Source: Pseudomonas fluorescens (GTDB lineage Bacteria > Pseudomonadota > Gammaproteobacteria > Pseudomonadales > Pseudomonadaceae). Taken from it: 64,000 bases of DNA. The notes beneath the pieces were generated by a model. The model ran no database searches, was not told the DNA's origin, and was given only the letters and a program-made list of their open reading frames with translations. Location of the stretch: NCBI RefSeq assembly GCF_003732425.1, contig NZ_MOBX01000015.1:576303-640302 (forward strand), written 5' to 3'. The translations under genes were made by a program, and so were the position numbers. Within the stretch, counting starts at the first letter, position 1; each line of letters opens with the position of its first letter. Below are positions 41,318 through 49,936 of this stretch, piece by piece.

Positions 41318-42421
41318 TCAGGAAGAAAAAATTTCCGTATAGCGACGAATCCATTGGTCATGCACGGTGGCCAGGAAGGCGTTGTCGTGCATGATCGCCT
41401 TCTCGGCAATTTGCTCCGGCGTGAGGATGAACGGGCTCTTGCGCGCTTCGGCGGAGATGATCGCCTTGGCGTTGACCGGGCCGTTGAAGATGTCTTCGGC
41501 CATCTTGCCCTGCACCAGCGGGTCGAGGGAGTGGTCGATAAACGCGTAAGCCAGATCGGTGTCGCCCGGACGGTTCTTCGGCATCACCGAGAGCATCAGG
41601 TCGGTGTAGAACCCTTCCTTCATGCCGAACGTAGCGCCGAGGCCGTAGTTCGGATCGCGAATCTGTTTGGGGAAAAATGCCGGGGCGTACAAGCCGCCCA
41701 TGTCCAGCGAACCGGTGCGGAACAGTTCGGCAATCTGGTTCGGGTTTTCGCCCAACGTCACCACACGATCCTTGAGTTCGGCGAGCTTCTTGAAGCCCGG
41801 TTCGATGTTGTGTTCGTCACCGCCGGCGAGTTTCGCGGCGATGATGATCAGGTCCATCGCCTCGGTCCAGTTCGGCGGCGGCAGGAAAATGTTCGGAGCC
41901 AGATCGGCATCCCACAACGCGGCGTAACTGCTCGGCGCTTCTTTCTGGGTGCGGGTGCTGTAGACCAGACTGTTGCACCACAACAGGTAACCGATGCCGT
42001 GACCATTGGCGCCGGTACGGTATTTTTCCGGGACGTCGACCAGGTTGGGAATACGGTTGAGGTCGGGTTTTTCCAGCAATCCGGCAGCGGCCAGACCTTC
42101 GGCACCGACACCTGCCAACGTGATGATGTCGTACTGCGGACGATCACCGCCGGCCTTGAGTTTGGCGACCATTTCCGAGGTGCTGCCGGTGCGGTCGGCG
42201 ATGACCTTGGCGCCGGTCTTGGCTTCGAACGTGGCGGCGATGTTGCGCAGTGCGGCGAGGCCAGTGTCATCCGACCAGGTCAGCAAGCGCAGGGTCTTGC
42301 CGGCGAAACGGGTGTCGCTGGCGCTGGCCCGAATGAAGGGCATGCTCAGGGCGGCCGCCGCCACCGAGGCGACGCCGACGGTTTTAATGAATTGACGCCT
42401 GTTCAGATCGTGCTCGCCCAT
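41318..42421 (-). CDS. ABC transporter substrate-binding protein with Tat signal
   Basis: A 367-residue PotD/PotF-like periplasmic protein. The signal peptide is of twin-arginine type (NRRQFIKTVGVASVAAAAL), so it is probably exported folded. The body has KTLRLLTWSDDTGLAALRNIAATFEAKTGAKV and YDIITLAGVG, typical of binding proteins for polyamines and related small cations. The start at 42421 has AGGGAG 6 bases upstream; an upstream in-frame Met would place an odd 29-residue extension. The genomic partners (aldehyde dehydrogenase, keto-acid decarboxylase) suggest a guanidino compound or polyamine. Confidence 0.87.
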   Translation of the reverse strand: MGEHDLNRRQFIKTVGVASVAAAALSMPFIRASASDTRFAGKTLRLLTWSDDTGLAALRNIAATFEAKTGAKVIADRTGSTSEMVAKLKAGGDRPQYDIITLAGVGAEGLAAAGLLEKPDLNRIPNLVDVPEKYRTGANGHGIGYLLWCNSLVYSTRTQKEAPSSYAALWDADLAPNIFLPPPNWTEAMDLIIIAAKLAGGDEHNIEPGFKKLAELKDRVVTLGENPNQIAELFRTGSLDMGGLYAPAFFPKQIRDPNYGLGATFGMKEGFYTDLMLSVMPKNRPGDTDLAYAFIDHSLDPLVQGKMAEDIFNGPVNAKAIISAEARKSPFILTPEQIAEKAIMHDNAFLATVHDQWIRRYTEIFSS

Positions 42422-42433
42422 GACGGACTCCCT

Positions 42434-42441
42434 TTGTTCTT
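42434..42441 (-). promoter_or_regulatory. Candidate Crc/Hfq CA motif before the binding-protein gene
   Basis: On the minus strand AAGAACAA fits AAnAAnAA, 12 bases before the ATG and next to the AGGGAG ribosome site. Confidence 0.4.
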
Positions 42442-42596
42442 TTAAGTATGAGGTTGGTCGCAACCGTTGCATCCGCGCGGCCGGATCCGCTGAAGGCCTT
42501 GTTTTCAAAGGCCTGCAGCGCTGCCGACGGGTTCATCCTGAGGTCGTGCAAAACACCTGACTATCGATAAAAACTCATTGAAGCCATGACGCCGAC

Positions 42597-42619
42597 GCAT
42601 GCCTCGTTGCGAGGCATGC
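42597..42619. terminator. Hairpin after the aldehyde dehydrogenase gene
   Basis: GCATGCCTCG / CGAGGCATGC, 10-bp perfect stem with a 3-base loop, 20 bases past the stop. No T run on the minus strand, so it may only partly stop transcription into the ABC genes. Confidence 0.45.
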
Positions 42620-42638
42620 GCTCACCTTTTTCGGGCGT

Positions 42639-44090
42639 TCAGAGCGCCCGGATCACGTGTTTGATTTCCTGAAACGCGGCCAGGCCCCACGGCCCCAACT
42701 CGCGGCCGATGCTGCTCTGCTTGTAACCGCCCCACGCCGTCTGCGGGAAGATCACTTGCGGCGCGTTGAGCCACACCAGCCCCGCCTGCAGGGCGTTGGC
42801 GACACGCTCGGCGGTCTCGGCGTTACGCGTCACCACACTGGCGACCAGGCCGAATTGGCTGTCGTTGGCCAGGGCAATTGCCTCGGCTTCGCTGCTGAAA
42901 CTGCGCACGCACAGCACCGGGCCGAAAATCTCTTCGCACCACAGCGCACTGTCGAGGGGCACGTCGGTGAACACGGTCGGCTGCAAAAAATAACCGCGCG
43001 GCAGATCTGCCGGACGATTGCCGCCGCACACCAGCTTCGCGCCAGCGCTCAGCCCCCGGTCGATGTGACCAAGCACACGCTGGTATTGCGCCTGATTGAC
43101 CAGTGCGCCCATCTCGACGTCCGGGTCGAACGGATCCGCCACGCGAATCGCCTGCGCACGCTTTTGCAAACGCGCGATGAATTCCTCCGCCAGTTCCTCG
43201 GCGACCAACACGCGACTGGTGGCCGAGCACATCTGCCCGGCGTTGAAGAAGCCGCCGCCGCAGGCCAGCTCGACCGCCAGTTGCAGATCGGCATCTTCGA
43301 GCACCAGCAGCGAAGATTTGCCGCCCAATTCCAGGCTCACGCCCTTCACCGTTTCGGCGGCACGCTGCATCACCTGGACACCGACTGCGTTGCTGCCAGT
43401 GAAAGAAATCTTGGCGATGCGCGGATCCGCCGACAGCGGCGCCCCCACCGCCAGACCGGTGCCGCAAACGACGTTGAACACGCCTTTGGGCAGGCCGGCT
43501 TCGGCGATGATCGCCGCCAGTTCCAGCTCTGGCAGCGGCGTGACTTCCGACGGTTTGAGCACCACGCAACATCCGGCGGCCAGCGCCGGCGCGAGTTTCC
43601 ACGCGGTGGTGACCATGGGGAAATTCCACGGCACGATCAGCCCGACCACACCGCATGGTTCGCGGCGCAGACGTGCGCTGAAATCATCGCTGGGCAGCGG
43701 CACATTGCTGTCTTGTCTGGCGTCGAGACCTTCGGCGAGTTCGGCGTAGTACTCGAATGTGGCGATCACATCGTCGACGTCGATGGCCGCTTCGAACTGC
43801 GGTTTGCCGTTGTTGCTCGACTGCAACTTCATCAAATGATCGCGACCGTTGCGCACGCCATTGGCGATGTTGCGCAGCATCGCGCCGCGCTCGGCGCCAG
43901 TGGTTTTCGACCAGTCCTTGAACGCTGCAGTTGCAGCGGCGACGGCTTGATCAACCGCGTGCTCGTCACCGCCATTGACCGTGGTCAGCAACGCCTCGGT
44001 GGCCGGGTTGATCACGCGCAGATGTTCACGACCAGCCGACCATTGGCCGTTGATGTAGAGGCCGTCGAGTGTGGTTGGAAAACTGATCAT
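42639..44090 (-). CDS. Aldehyde dehydrogenase
   Basis: A 483-residue NAD(P)-dependent aldehyde dehydrogenase. Seen: IVPWNFPMVTTAWKLAPALAAG, KPSEVTPL, FTGSNAVGVQ, catalytic Glu in LELGGKSSLLVL and catalytic Cys in FFNAGQMCSATSRV, and FGPVLCVRSF. The betaine/aminoaldehyde group fits. Its start overlaps the decarboxylase stop (ATGA), so a coupled reaction pair is likely: the decarboxylase makes an aldehyde (4-guanidinobutyraldehyde if the neighbour is AruI-like), oxidised here to the acid. Confidence 0.9.
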   Translation of the reverse strand: MISFPTTLDGLYINGQWSAGREHLRVINPATEALLTTVNGGDEHAVDQAVAAATAAFKDWSKTTGAERGAMLRNIANGVRNGRDHLMKLQSSNNGKPQFEAAIDVDDVIATFEYYAELAEGLDARQDSNVPLPSDDFSARLRREPCGVVGLIVPWNFPMVTTAWKLAPALAAGCCVVLKPSEVTPLPELELAAIIAEAGLPKGVFNVVCGTGLAVGAPLSADPRIAKISFTGSNAVGVQVMQRAAETVKGVSLELGGKSSLLVLEDADLQLAVELACGGGFFNAGQMCSATSRVLVAEELAEEFIARLQKRAQAIRVADPFDPDVEMGALVNQAQYQRVLGHIDRGLSAGAKLVCGGNRPADLPRGYFLQPTVFTDVPLDSALWCEEIFGPVLCVRSFSSEAEAIALANDSQFGLVASVVTRNAETAERVANALQAGLVWLNAPQVIFPQTAWGGYKQSSIGRELGPWGLAAFQEIKHVIRAL

Positions 44091-45724
44091 TGGGCCACCG
44101 CCTGCATCCACTGGCTCTGGTCGATTTCGATCACGGTCGGGCCTTGACGATCGGTGGCGGCACGCAGCGCACTGCGCAGTTGGTCCACTGAGCTGATCGC
44201 TTCAGCCGCGCAGCCGAGGGCCTTGGCCACACCGATGAAATCCGGGGTGTAGATGTCGACGCCGACTGGCTCAATGGCGCGGTTGACCATGTATTTCTTG
44301 ATCTCTTCGTAGCCCTGGTTATTCCACAGCAGGACGATCACCGGGGTGCGCGCTTCGACGGCGCTGGCCAGTTCCGGCAGGGTGAATTGCAGACCGCCGT
44401 CGCCGATCAGGCACACCACTGGCGGACGGGCGCCCTTATCGGGCTGTCCACCGAGCCACGCGCCAATCGCTGCCGGCAACGCATAGCCGAGCGTGCCGTA
44501 ACCGGTCGACGAGTTGAACCAGCGACGCGGGCGCTCCGGGTTAAAGGTGAGGTTGCCGGTGTAGACCGGTTGCGTGGAGTCGCCGACGAACACTGCGTTC
44601 GGCAACTCGTGCAGTACGGTTTCGAGGAAACGGGTTTGCGCCAGGGTCGGTGCATCCCAGGTCGCGGCCAGATCATTACGCAGACGCGCGGCGCGCACCT
44701 GGCCCCAATCGTTACGGCGCTCGGCCAGCGCTGTGTGCGACAAGGCACTGAGCAGCGCTTGAGCGGCGTTGCGCGAATCGGCAACCAGGGCGATGTGTGG
44801 CGGATAGTTGCGCACGGTCTGATCGGCGTCGATGTCGATGCGCAGCAGTTTGCCGGGAATCTCGAAACCACCAGCGAAGGTTACGTCGTAATCGGTTTCG
44901 GCCAGTTCGGTGCCGATCGCCAGTATCACATCGGCATCGGCGACCAGTGCGCGGGTGGCGACCAGGCTTTGCGTCGAGCCGATCAGCAGCGGATGCGTCG
45001 ACGGCAACAGGCCTTTGGCGTTGATGGTCAGCGCTACAGGTGCGTCGAGCAGTTCGGCCAGTTCGGTGAGTTCGGCAGCAGCATCGATGGCACCGCCACC
45101 GGCGAGAATCAAGGGACGCTGAGCGCCGGCCAGCAACTCGCTCATGCGGCTCACGGCAGCGGGCGCGGCACCGGCGCGGTTGATGTTGACCGGAACGCTG
45201 GCGAGCAGCTCATCGGCCTCTTCCACCAACACGTCCAGCGGAATTTCGATGTGCACCGGGCGCGGACGCCCGGCCTGGAACAAGGCGAATGCGCGAGCGA
45301 GCACGCCGGGCAATTCCGACGCCGACATCAGGGTGTGGGAGAACGCCGCGACGCCTGCAACCAGTGCGCTCTGGTTCGGCAACTCGTGCAGCTTGCCGCG
45401 CCCGCCACCCAACTGGTTGCGGCTCTGCACGCTGGAGATCACCAGCATCGGGATCGAATCGGCATAGGCCTGGCCCATCGCGGTGGTGATGTTGGTCATG
45501 CCCGGGCCGGTAATGATGAAGCACACACCCGGTTTGCCGCTGGTGCGCGCATAACCGTCGGCCATGAAACCGGCGCCCTGCTCATGCCGTGGGGTGACGT
45601 GGTTGATGCTCGAACGGGCCAGCCCGCGATACAGCTCCACGGTGTGCACCCCGGGAATGCCGAACACCTGCTCGACGCCATAACCTTCGAGTAACTTGAC
45701 CAGTACTTCACCACACGTCGCCAT
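44087..45724 (-). CDS. aruI: ThDP-dependent decarboxylase (AruI / acetolactate synthase-like)
   Basis: A 545-residue thiamine-diphosphate enzyme with the three domains of the family. Catalytic Glu lies in TPRHEQGAGFMADGYAR (about residue 48); FAD/central domain RPLILAGGGAID; and the ThDP/Mg motif GDGGLQFTLPELASAVEARTPVIVLLWNN near residue 445. It resembles proteins annotated 5-guanidino-2-oxopentanoate decarboxylase (arginine transaminase pathway) as I recall them; true acetolactate synthase is less likely because no small subunit is adjacent and an aldehyde dehydrogenase is coupled. A LysR gene is divergent. Confidence 0.7.
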   Translation of the reverse strand: MATCGEVLVKLLEGYGVEQVFGIPGVHTVELYRGLARSSINHVTPRHEQGAGFMADGYARTSGKPGVCFIITGPGMTNITTAMGQAYADSIPMLVISSVQSRNQLGGGRGKLHELPNQSALVAGVAAFSHTLMSASELPGVLARAFALFQAGRPRPVHIEIPLDVLVEEADELLASVPVNINRAGAAPAAVSRMSELLAGAQRPLILAGGGAIDAAAELTELAELLDAPVALTINAKGLLPSTHPLLIGSTQSLVATRALVADADVILAIGTELAETDYDVTFAGGFEIPGKLLRIDIDADQTVRNYPPHIALVADSRNAAQALLSALSHTALAERRNDWGQVRAARLRNDLAATWDAPTLAQTRFLETVLHELPNAVFVGDSTQPVYTGNLTFNPERPRRWFNSSTGYGTLGYALPAAIGAWLGGQPDKGARPPVVCLIGDGGLQFTLPELASAVEARTPVIVLLWNNQGYEEIKKYMVNRAIEPVGVDIYTPDFIGVAKALGCAAEAISSVDQLRSALRAATDRQGPTVIEIDQSQWMQAVAQ

Positions 45725-45735
45725 ATCGATTGCCC

Positions 45736-45743
45736 TTCTTGTT
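45736..45743 (-). promoter_or_regulatory. Candidate Crc/Hfq CA motif before aruI
   Basis: On the minus strand AACAAGAA (perfect AAnAAnAA), 11 bases before the ATG, overlapping the ribosome-site region (AAGAAGGGC). Confidence 0.5.
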
Positions 45744-45764
45744 CGCTGAAAACACAGGGCCTTT

Positions 45765-45855
45765 CTGTAGGAGTGAGCCTGCTCGCGATAGCGTCTTCAC
45801 ATTCAACACTGCGGTGACTGACTCACCGCTATCGCGAGCAGGCTCACTCCTACAG
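45765..45855. repeat. REP-type inverted repeat between aruI and the LysR gene
   Basis: CTGTAGGAGTGAGCCTGCTC and GAGCAGGCTCACTCCTACAG arms with GCGATAGCG inner arms, sitting in the divergent promoter region. Confidence 0.8.
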
Positions 45856-45952
45856 AGGGCCCTTCATGGGTTCATTGAACGGTCGACAGGTAGCGGCAAC
45901 AATCGATTAAAAGTCATACTAGCCATGTCCTCACGTCATACCTTGGATCCAC

Positions 45953-46834
45953 ATGAAACGACTGCCTCCCCTGCCCGCCCTGCATACGTTTCTGATTACT
46001 GCGCAGTGCTGCAACTTCACCCGGGCCGCCGAGCAGTTGCACATCACCCAGGGCGCGGTGAGCCGGCAGATCGCCGGGCTGGAAGATCATCTGGGGTATG
46101 AACTGTTCATTCGTCTGGCACGCGGTCTGGAGCTGACGGCCGAAGGGCGTGAGTGGTTGCCACGGGTGGAGAAGGTCTTTGGCCTGATCACCGAGGCCAC
46201 CGAGCAGATCGGCCTCAAGCGCGAAACCCTGCAACTCAAGGCCCCCAGTTGTGTGATGCGCTGGCTAGTGCCACGCCTGCTGCAATGGCAAAAGGAACGT
46301 CCGGATGTGCCGGTCAAACTGACCACCACCCTCGCCCATGGCGTCGACTTTCAGCGTGAGCAATTCGATGCGGCGGTGATCTACGGAACGCCGCCGGACA
46401 ACTCCTCGACCGCGCTGCATCTGTTCGATGAACAACTGACCCCGGTTTGCTCACCCGCACTGTTGAAAGGCCCACCGGCACTGTCCGAGCCGGCTGATCT
46501 GCAACAGCATCTGTTGTTGCATCCGACCCGCGATATCCACGACTGGAGCGTGTGGCTGACAGCGGCCGAGCTGCAATTGAGCAATGTGAATATGGGCCAG
46601 CATTTCGAAACGCTGGATCAGGCGATGTCGATGGCGTCTCACGGCACGGGGGTGGCGATTGGTGATTGGTCGTTGATCGGCGACGACTTGCATGCGGGAC
46701 GGCTGGTGATGCCGTTTGAGTTGAAGGTGAAGACGGGGCTGGCGTATTACGTGGTGGTGCCTGCGGGAACCGAGCCTTCGCCGCAGCTAGAAGAACTGAT
46801 GATATGGCTGGTGGAGCAGGCGCATTTGCGGTGA
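45953..46834 (+). CDS. LysR-family regulator (GcvA-like)
   Basis: A 293-residue LysR regulator: winged HTH at residues 1-65 (FLITAQCCNFTRAAEQLHITQGAVSRQIAGLEDHLGYELFIRLARGLELT), then a periplasmic-binding-protein-like effector domain (APSCVMRWLVPRLLQWQKERPDVPVKLTTT) of GcvA type. It is divergent from aruI with 228 bases between, so it probably controls the decarboxylase-dehydrogenase-ABC series; the inducer could be the transported compound or its keto acid. Confidence 0.88.
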   Translation: MKRLPPLPALHTFLITAQCCNFTRAAEQLHITQGAVSRQIAGLEDHLGYELFIRLARGLELTAEGREWLPRVEKVFGLITEATEQIGLKRETLQLKAPSCVMRWLVPRLLQWQKERPDVPVKLTTTLAHGVDFQREQFDAAVIYGTPPDNSSTALHLFDEQLTPVCSPALLKGPPALSEPADLQQHLLLHPTRDIHDWSVWLTAAELQLSNVNMGQHFETLDQAMSMASHGTGVAIGDWSLIGDDLHAGRLVMPFELKVKTGLAYYVVVPAGTEPSPQLEELMIWLVEQAHLR

Positions 46835-46842
46835 GGCTTTTT

Positions 46843-47036
46843 CCCTCACCCTCACCCTAACCCTAACCCTAACCCTCTCCAGAGGGAGAGGGGACTGATT
46901 GTGGGTTGCTGAAGAAATACACCGACCTGAAAATGCGTTACCGAATCCATAATCGACTCGATCACTCAGGTCGATGTACAACGCCAGACAACTCGGTCGG
47001 CTCCCTCTCCCTAGGGAGAGGGCTGGGGTGAGGGGC
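46843..47036. repeat. MITE-like element, copy 2, with CCCTAA expansion
   Basis: Same family as 17567-17775: outer ends CCCTCACCCT and GGGCTGGGGTGAGGGG, and the interior ACACCGACCTGAA. The left end has grown into CCCTAACCCTAACCCTAACC (46855 on). The complementary strand has four or more runs of three G, so a quadruplex could form. Fills the gap between two convergent genes. Confidence 0.65.
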
Positions 47037-47046
47037 AAGGATTCAC

Positions 47047-47661
47047 TCAATACCCGACAGTAAACCGCTGACGCGAATGCTTCGGCGTTTCCACCTCGTC
47101 GATCAGCGCAATTGCGTAATCGGCAAAGGTGATCCAGCTACGTCCCTCGGCGCTCACCAGCAAATGATCCTTGCCGACACGGAAACTACCCGTGCGCTCA
47201 CCTTCAACAAACTCTGCCGAAGGCGACAGGAAGGTCCAGTCCAGATCGTTCTCCTGACGCAACGCCTCAAGAAACGCCGCACCAGCATTGGCTTCAGCTT
47301 TGTACTCGGCCGGGAACCCCGCACTGTCGATCACCCGCGTGTCGTCCGGCAGCAACAGCGAAGCGGCACCGCCCACCACCAACAAACGCTTTACGCCGGC
47401 CTGCTTAACCGGCCCGACAATTGCCGCCGCAGGCACGGTGGCAAAATGCGCGGCGGTGATCACCACATCGTGACCGGCTACTGCGTTTTGCAGCGCGGCC
47501 GATTCCAATACATCGACATTCTTGCTGACCACACCGGCACGGGCGCCGATCTTCGAGGTATCGCGGGCGATAGCCGTGACGCTATGGCCACGACGCAGGG
47601 CTTCTTCCAGCAGTTGGCTACCGGCACGACCGGTGGCCCCAATGATTGCGATCTTGCTCAT
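47047..47661 (-). CDS. NAD(P)-binding reductase/epimerase (YwnB/NmrA-like)
   Basis: A 204-residue atypical short-chain protein with Rossmann start KIAIIGATGRAGSQLLEEALRRGHSVTAIARDTSKI (GxxGxxG at about residues 8-14) and GHDVVITAAHFATVPAAAI. No YxxxK catalytic pair is evident, as in NmrA-type or SDR-a5 proteins, so it may be a flavin/NADPH-binding reductase or a redox sensor. The ATG at 47661 has GGAGAA upstream; earlier in-frame starts lie in a repeat. Single gene. Confidence 0.8.
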   Translation of the reverse strand: MSKIAIIGATGRAGSQLLEEALRRGHSVTAIARDTSKIGARAGVVSKNVDVLESAALQNAVAGHDVVITAAHFATVPAAAIVGPVKQAGVKRLLVVGGAASLLLPDDTRVIDSAGFPAEYKAEANAGAAFLEALRQENDLDWTFLSPSAEFVEGERTGSFRVGKDHLLVSAEGRSWITFADYAIALIDEVETPKHSRQRFTVGY

Positions 47662-47727
47662 GACATTCTCCAATTGGCTTGAGAGTTTCAACGAAGGCAT
47701 AAATCTGATCTTGAGACGGTATTCCCT

Positions 47728-47848
47728 GTGGCGAGGGCGCTCGCTCCCGCTCGGCTGCGCAGCAGTCGCAAACCCTGCAACCAAGGTGGGCCGGCCACCA
47801 TGCGGGGAGTGCTTCGCCCTCCAGCGGGAGCAAGCTCCCTCGCCACAA
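47728..47848. repeat. Inverted intergenic repeat (GTGGCGAGGG family)
   Basis: TGTGGCGAGGGCGCTCGCTC and GAGCAAGCTCCCTCGCCACA ends with a diverged middle; same family as 41169-41296. Confidence 0.7.
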
Positions 47849-47878
47849 AAGCACTCCTCGGTACTTAGCTAAAGCGGC

Positions 47879-48757
47879 TTACCACTGCATTTCGCCCTTG
47901 GCGACTTTCGCGCTCAGCTCCAGCGAGCTTTCTTCGCCGAGTATCGGGTAGCGTTTTTTCATTGCATTGATCAGTGCGGTGGAATCTTTGGCCTTGGCGG
48001 TTTCCGCGTCGAAAGCCTTAATGTAGTCGGCGGTGAATTTCACGCTGGCCAACGAACGGCGGCTGTCGCCCAGGTAGTGACCCGGCACCACGGTGTTCGG
48101 TTTGAGGGTTTCGATCGAGTGCAACGTTTCCAGCCAGTCGGCGTGGGATTGCGCGGTCTGGGTATCAGCCATCCATACGTGGATGTTCTCGGCGACAACC
48201 ACACCACCGACCACGGCTTTGAGCGACGGAATCCAAACGAAGCTGCGATCCGGCTGTTTGCCGTCGAGGCCGACGACCTGCAATTTATGCCCTTCGAGCA
48301 TCAGGCTATCGCCCTTGAGCACACCCGGCACGATGGTTTTCGCTGGAACGTCGGCGCCCATTTTCGGGCCCCAGAAGGCCATTTTGCCGGCGACGGTTTT
48401 ATTGATGTGATCAACCGTCGGTTGCGTGGCCAGTACCTTGGCCTCCGGGAATGCCTGGGTCAGGGTATCGAGGCCGAAGTAGTAATCCGGGTCGCCATGG
48501 CTGATGTAGATGGTGGTCAGGTGCTTGCCACTGGCGCGAATCTTTTCCACGACTTGTTCAGCCTGGGATTTGCCGAATTGCGCATCGACCAGGATCGCCT
48601 CTTTCTCGCCGCTGACCAGTACCGAGGTCACCGGGAAAATCGCATGTGTACCTGGGTTGTAGACATCAAGGGTCAGGTTGGCAGCCGCTGCGTGCGCGGC
48701 GAACCCCAGGGAAGCGGTGGCGAGTAGAACGCGTTTGAGTGTGCTGAAGCCGATCAT
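47879..48757 (-). CDS. Secreted metallo-beta-lactamase-fold hydrolase
   Basis: A 292-residue protein with a signal peptide (MIGFSTLKRVLLATASLGFAAHAAAA) and an MBL fold (VTSVLVSGEKEAILVDAQFG; VVGLDGKQPDRSFVWIP; VPGHYLGD). The metal motif is unusual: the place of HxHxDH reads ISHGDPDYYFGLD, with one His and two Asp only, so metal binding may be mononuclear or altered. The lactonase/quinol-hydrolase-like branch is possible; substrate unknown. Ribosome site GGAG. Divergent from a LysR gene that may regulate it. Confidence 0.8.
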   Translation of the reverse strand: MIGFSTLKRVLLATASLGFAAHAAAANLTLDVYNPGTHAIFPVTSVLVSGEKEAILVDAQFGKSQAEQVVEKIRASGKHLTTIYISHGDPDYYFGLDTLTQAFPEAKVLATQPTVDHINKTVAGKMAFWGPKMGADVPAKTIVPGVLKGDSLMLEGHKLQVVGLDGKQPDRSFVWIPSLKAVVGGVVVAENIHVWMADTQTAQSHADWLETLHSIETLKPNTVVPGHYLGDSRRSLASVKFTADYIKAFDAETAKAKDSTALINAMKKRYPILGEESSLELSAKVAKGEMQW

Positions 48758-48871
48758 CTGTTGCTCCGGTGTCCGAATGCCGTGTTTGGCGATGGAACAG
48801 AGCTTAGTTGCCTGACTCAGCACAAAAAATGCGATGCTTAGACATAGTTTGTTTCTGAAAACGGGCAAATC

Positions 48872-49777
48872 ATGGATCGTCTCCAAGCAATGCGGGTGTT
48901 TGTCACCGTGGTGGATCTGGGCAGCCAGTCGGCAGCGGCCGATCATCTGGACCTGTCGCGGCCGGTGGTTTCACGTTATCTGGCGGAGCTGGAGGACTGG
49001 GTCGGCGCACGCCTGATGCACCGCACCACGCGCAAGCTAAGCCTGACCGCCGCGGGCAGCGAAATCCTGCCGCGCTGTCGGCAGATGATCGAACTCTCGA
49101 CGGACATGCAGGCCGCCGTCAGCGAACCCCACGATGCCCCGCGCGGGTTGTTGCGGATCAGCGTCAGCACTTCGTTCGGCCAGGCCCAACTGGCGGATGC
49201 GATGGCCGCCTACGTCAAACGCTATCCGGGCGTGAGCATCGATCTGCAAATGCTCGATCGCACGGTGAATCTGGTGGATGAGCGCATCGATCTGGCGATT
49301 CGCACCAGTAACGATCTCGACCCCAACCTGATTGCCCGACGCTTGACCGTTTGTCGTTCGGTGGTCTGCGCCGCGCCGGCTTATCTGCGAGAACACCCGG
49401 CGCCGTTACGGGTCGAGGAACTGAGCCGACACAATTGCCTGACGCACTCGTACTTCGGCAAAAGCCTGTGGCATTTCGAGGAGGATGGCGAACCGGTTTC
49501 AGTACCGGTGCAGGGCAACATCAGCGCCAACGAGGCCAGCACGTTACTGCGTGCAACCCTGGCCGGCGCCGGGGTGGCGATGCTGCCGACCTATCAGGCC
49601 GGGGTGCATATTCACAGCGGTGAGCTGGTTCGACTGTTACCCCATGCCGAGCCGCGACAGATGAGCATCTATGCCGTGTACGCCTCGCGCAAACACATGC
49701 CGGCGGCGCTGCGCAGCATGCTGGATTTTCTGGTAGAGCGCTTTCCTGAAAGTCCGCAATGGGACGTTGATCTGTAA
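48872..49777 (+). CDS. LysR-family regulator
   Basis: A 301-residue regulator: HTH MDRLQAMRVFVTVVDLGSQSAAADHLDLSRPVVSRYLAELEDWVGARLMHRTTRKLSLT (residues 1-59), then an effector domain (PRGLLRISVSTSFGQAQLADAMAAYVKRYPGVSIDLQMLDRTVNLVDERIDLAIR) of the CrgA/DsdC-like group. Divergent from the MBL gene (115-base gap), its most likely target. A single REP hairpin follows. Confidence 0.88.
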   Translation: MDRLQAMRVFVTVVDLGSQSAAADHLDLSRPVVSRYLAELEDWVGARLMHRTTRKLSLTAAGSEILPRCRQMIELSTDMQAAVSEPHDAPRGLLRISVSTSFGQAQLADAMAAYVKRYPGVSIDLQMLDRTVNLVDERIDLAIRTSNDLDPNLIARRLTVCRSVVCAAPAYLREHPAPLRVEELSRHNCLTHSYFGKSLWHFEEDGEPVSVPVQGNISANEASTLLRATLAGAGVAMLPTYQAGVHIHSGELVRLLPHAEPRQMSIYAVYASRKHMPAALRSMLDFLVERFPESPQWDVDL

Positions 49778-49789
49778 ACCAGATCCAAA

Positions 49790-49815
49790 GTGGGAGCGAG
49801 CCTGCTCGCTCCCAC
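49790..49815. repeat. Single REP hairpin
   Basis: GTGGGAGCGAG-CCTG-CTCGCTCCCAC, 11-bp stem; likely also the LysR gene's terminator. Confidence 0.8.
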
Positions 49816-49936
49816 AAAAGGTTCATCAGCGTGCTGAATGCCGTGGTAAATCCTCAAACGCCCTCGCTGGCAACTCCCCGCCGCTGACCTATGCTGAAAG
49901 TAATACCGCAGGGTATGTCGTTCAGAGGTCTACGCC

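Noticed and set aside
44087..45724. Housekeeping acetolactate synthase (IlvB)
   Set aside because: No IlvN-type small subunit adjacent and a coupled aldehyde dehydrogenase; catabolic context preferred, though not proven.
46843..46880. CCCTAA run as a telomere or chromosome end
   Set aside because: It sits inside a repeat element of a bacterial chromosome with ordinary genes on both sides.
46787..47050. Minus-strand ORF with VRVRVRVR
   Set aside because: Translation of the CCCTAA/CCCTCA repeat, not a gene.
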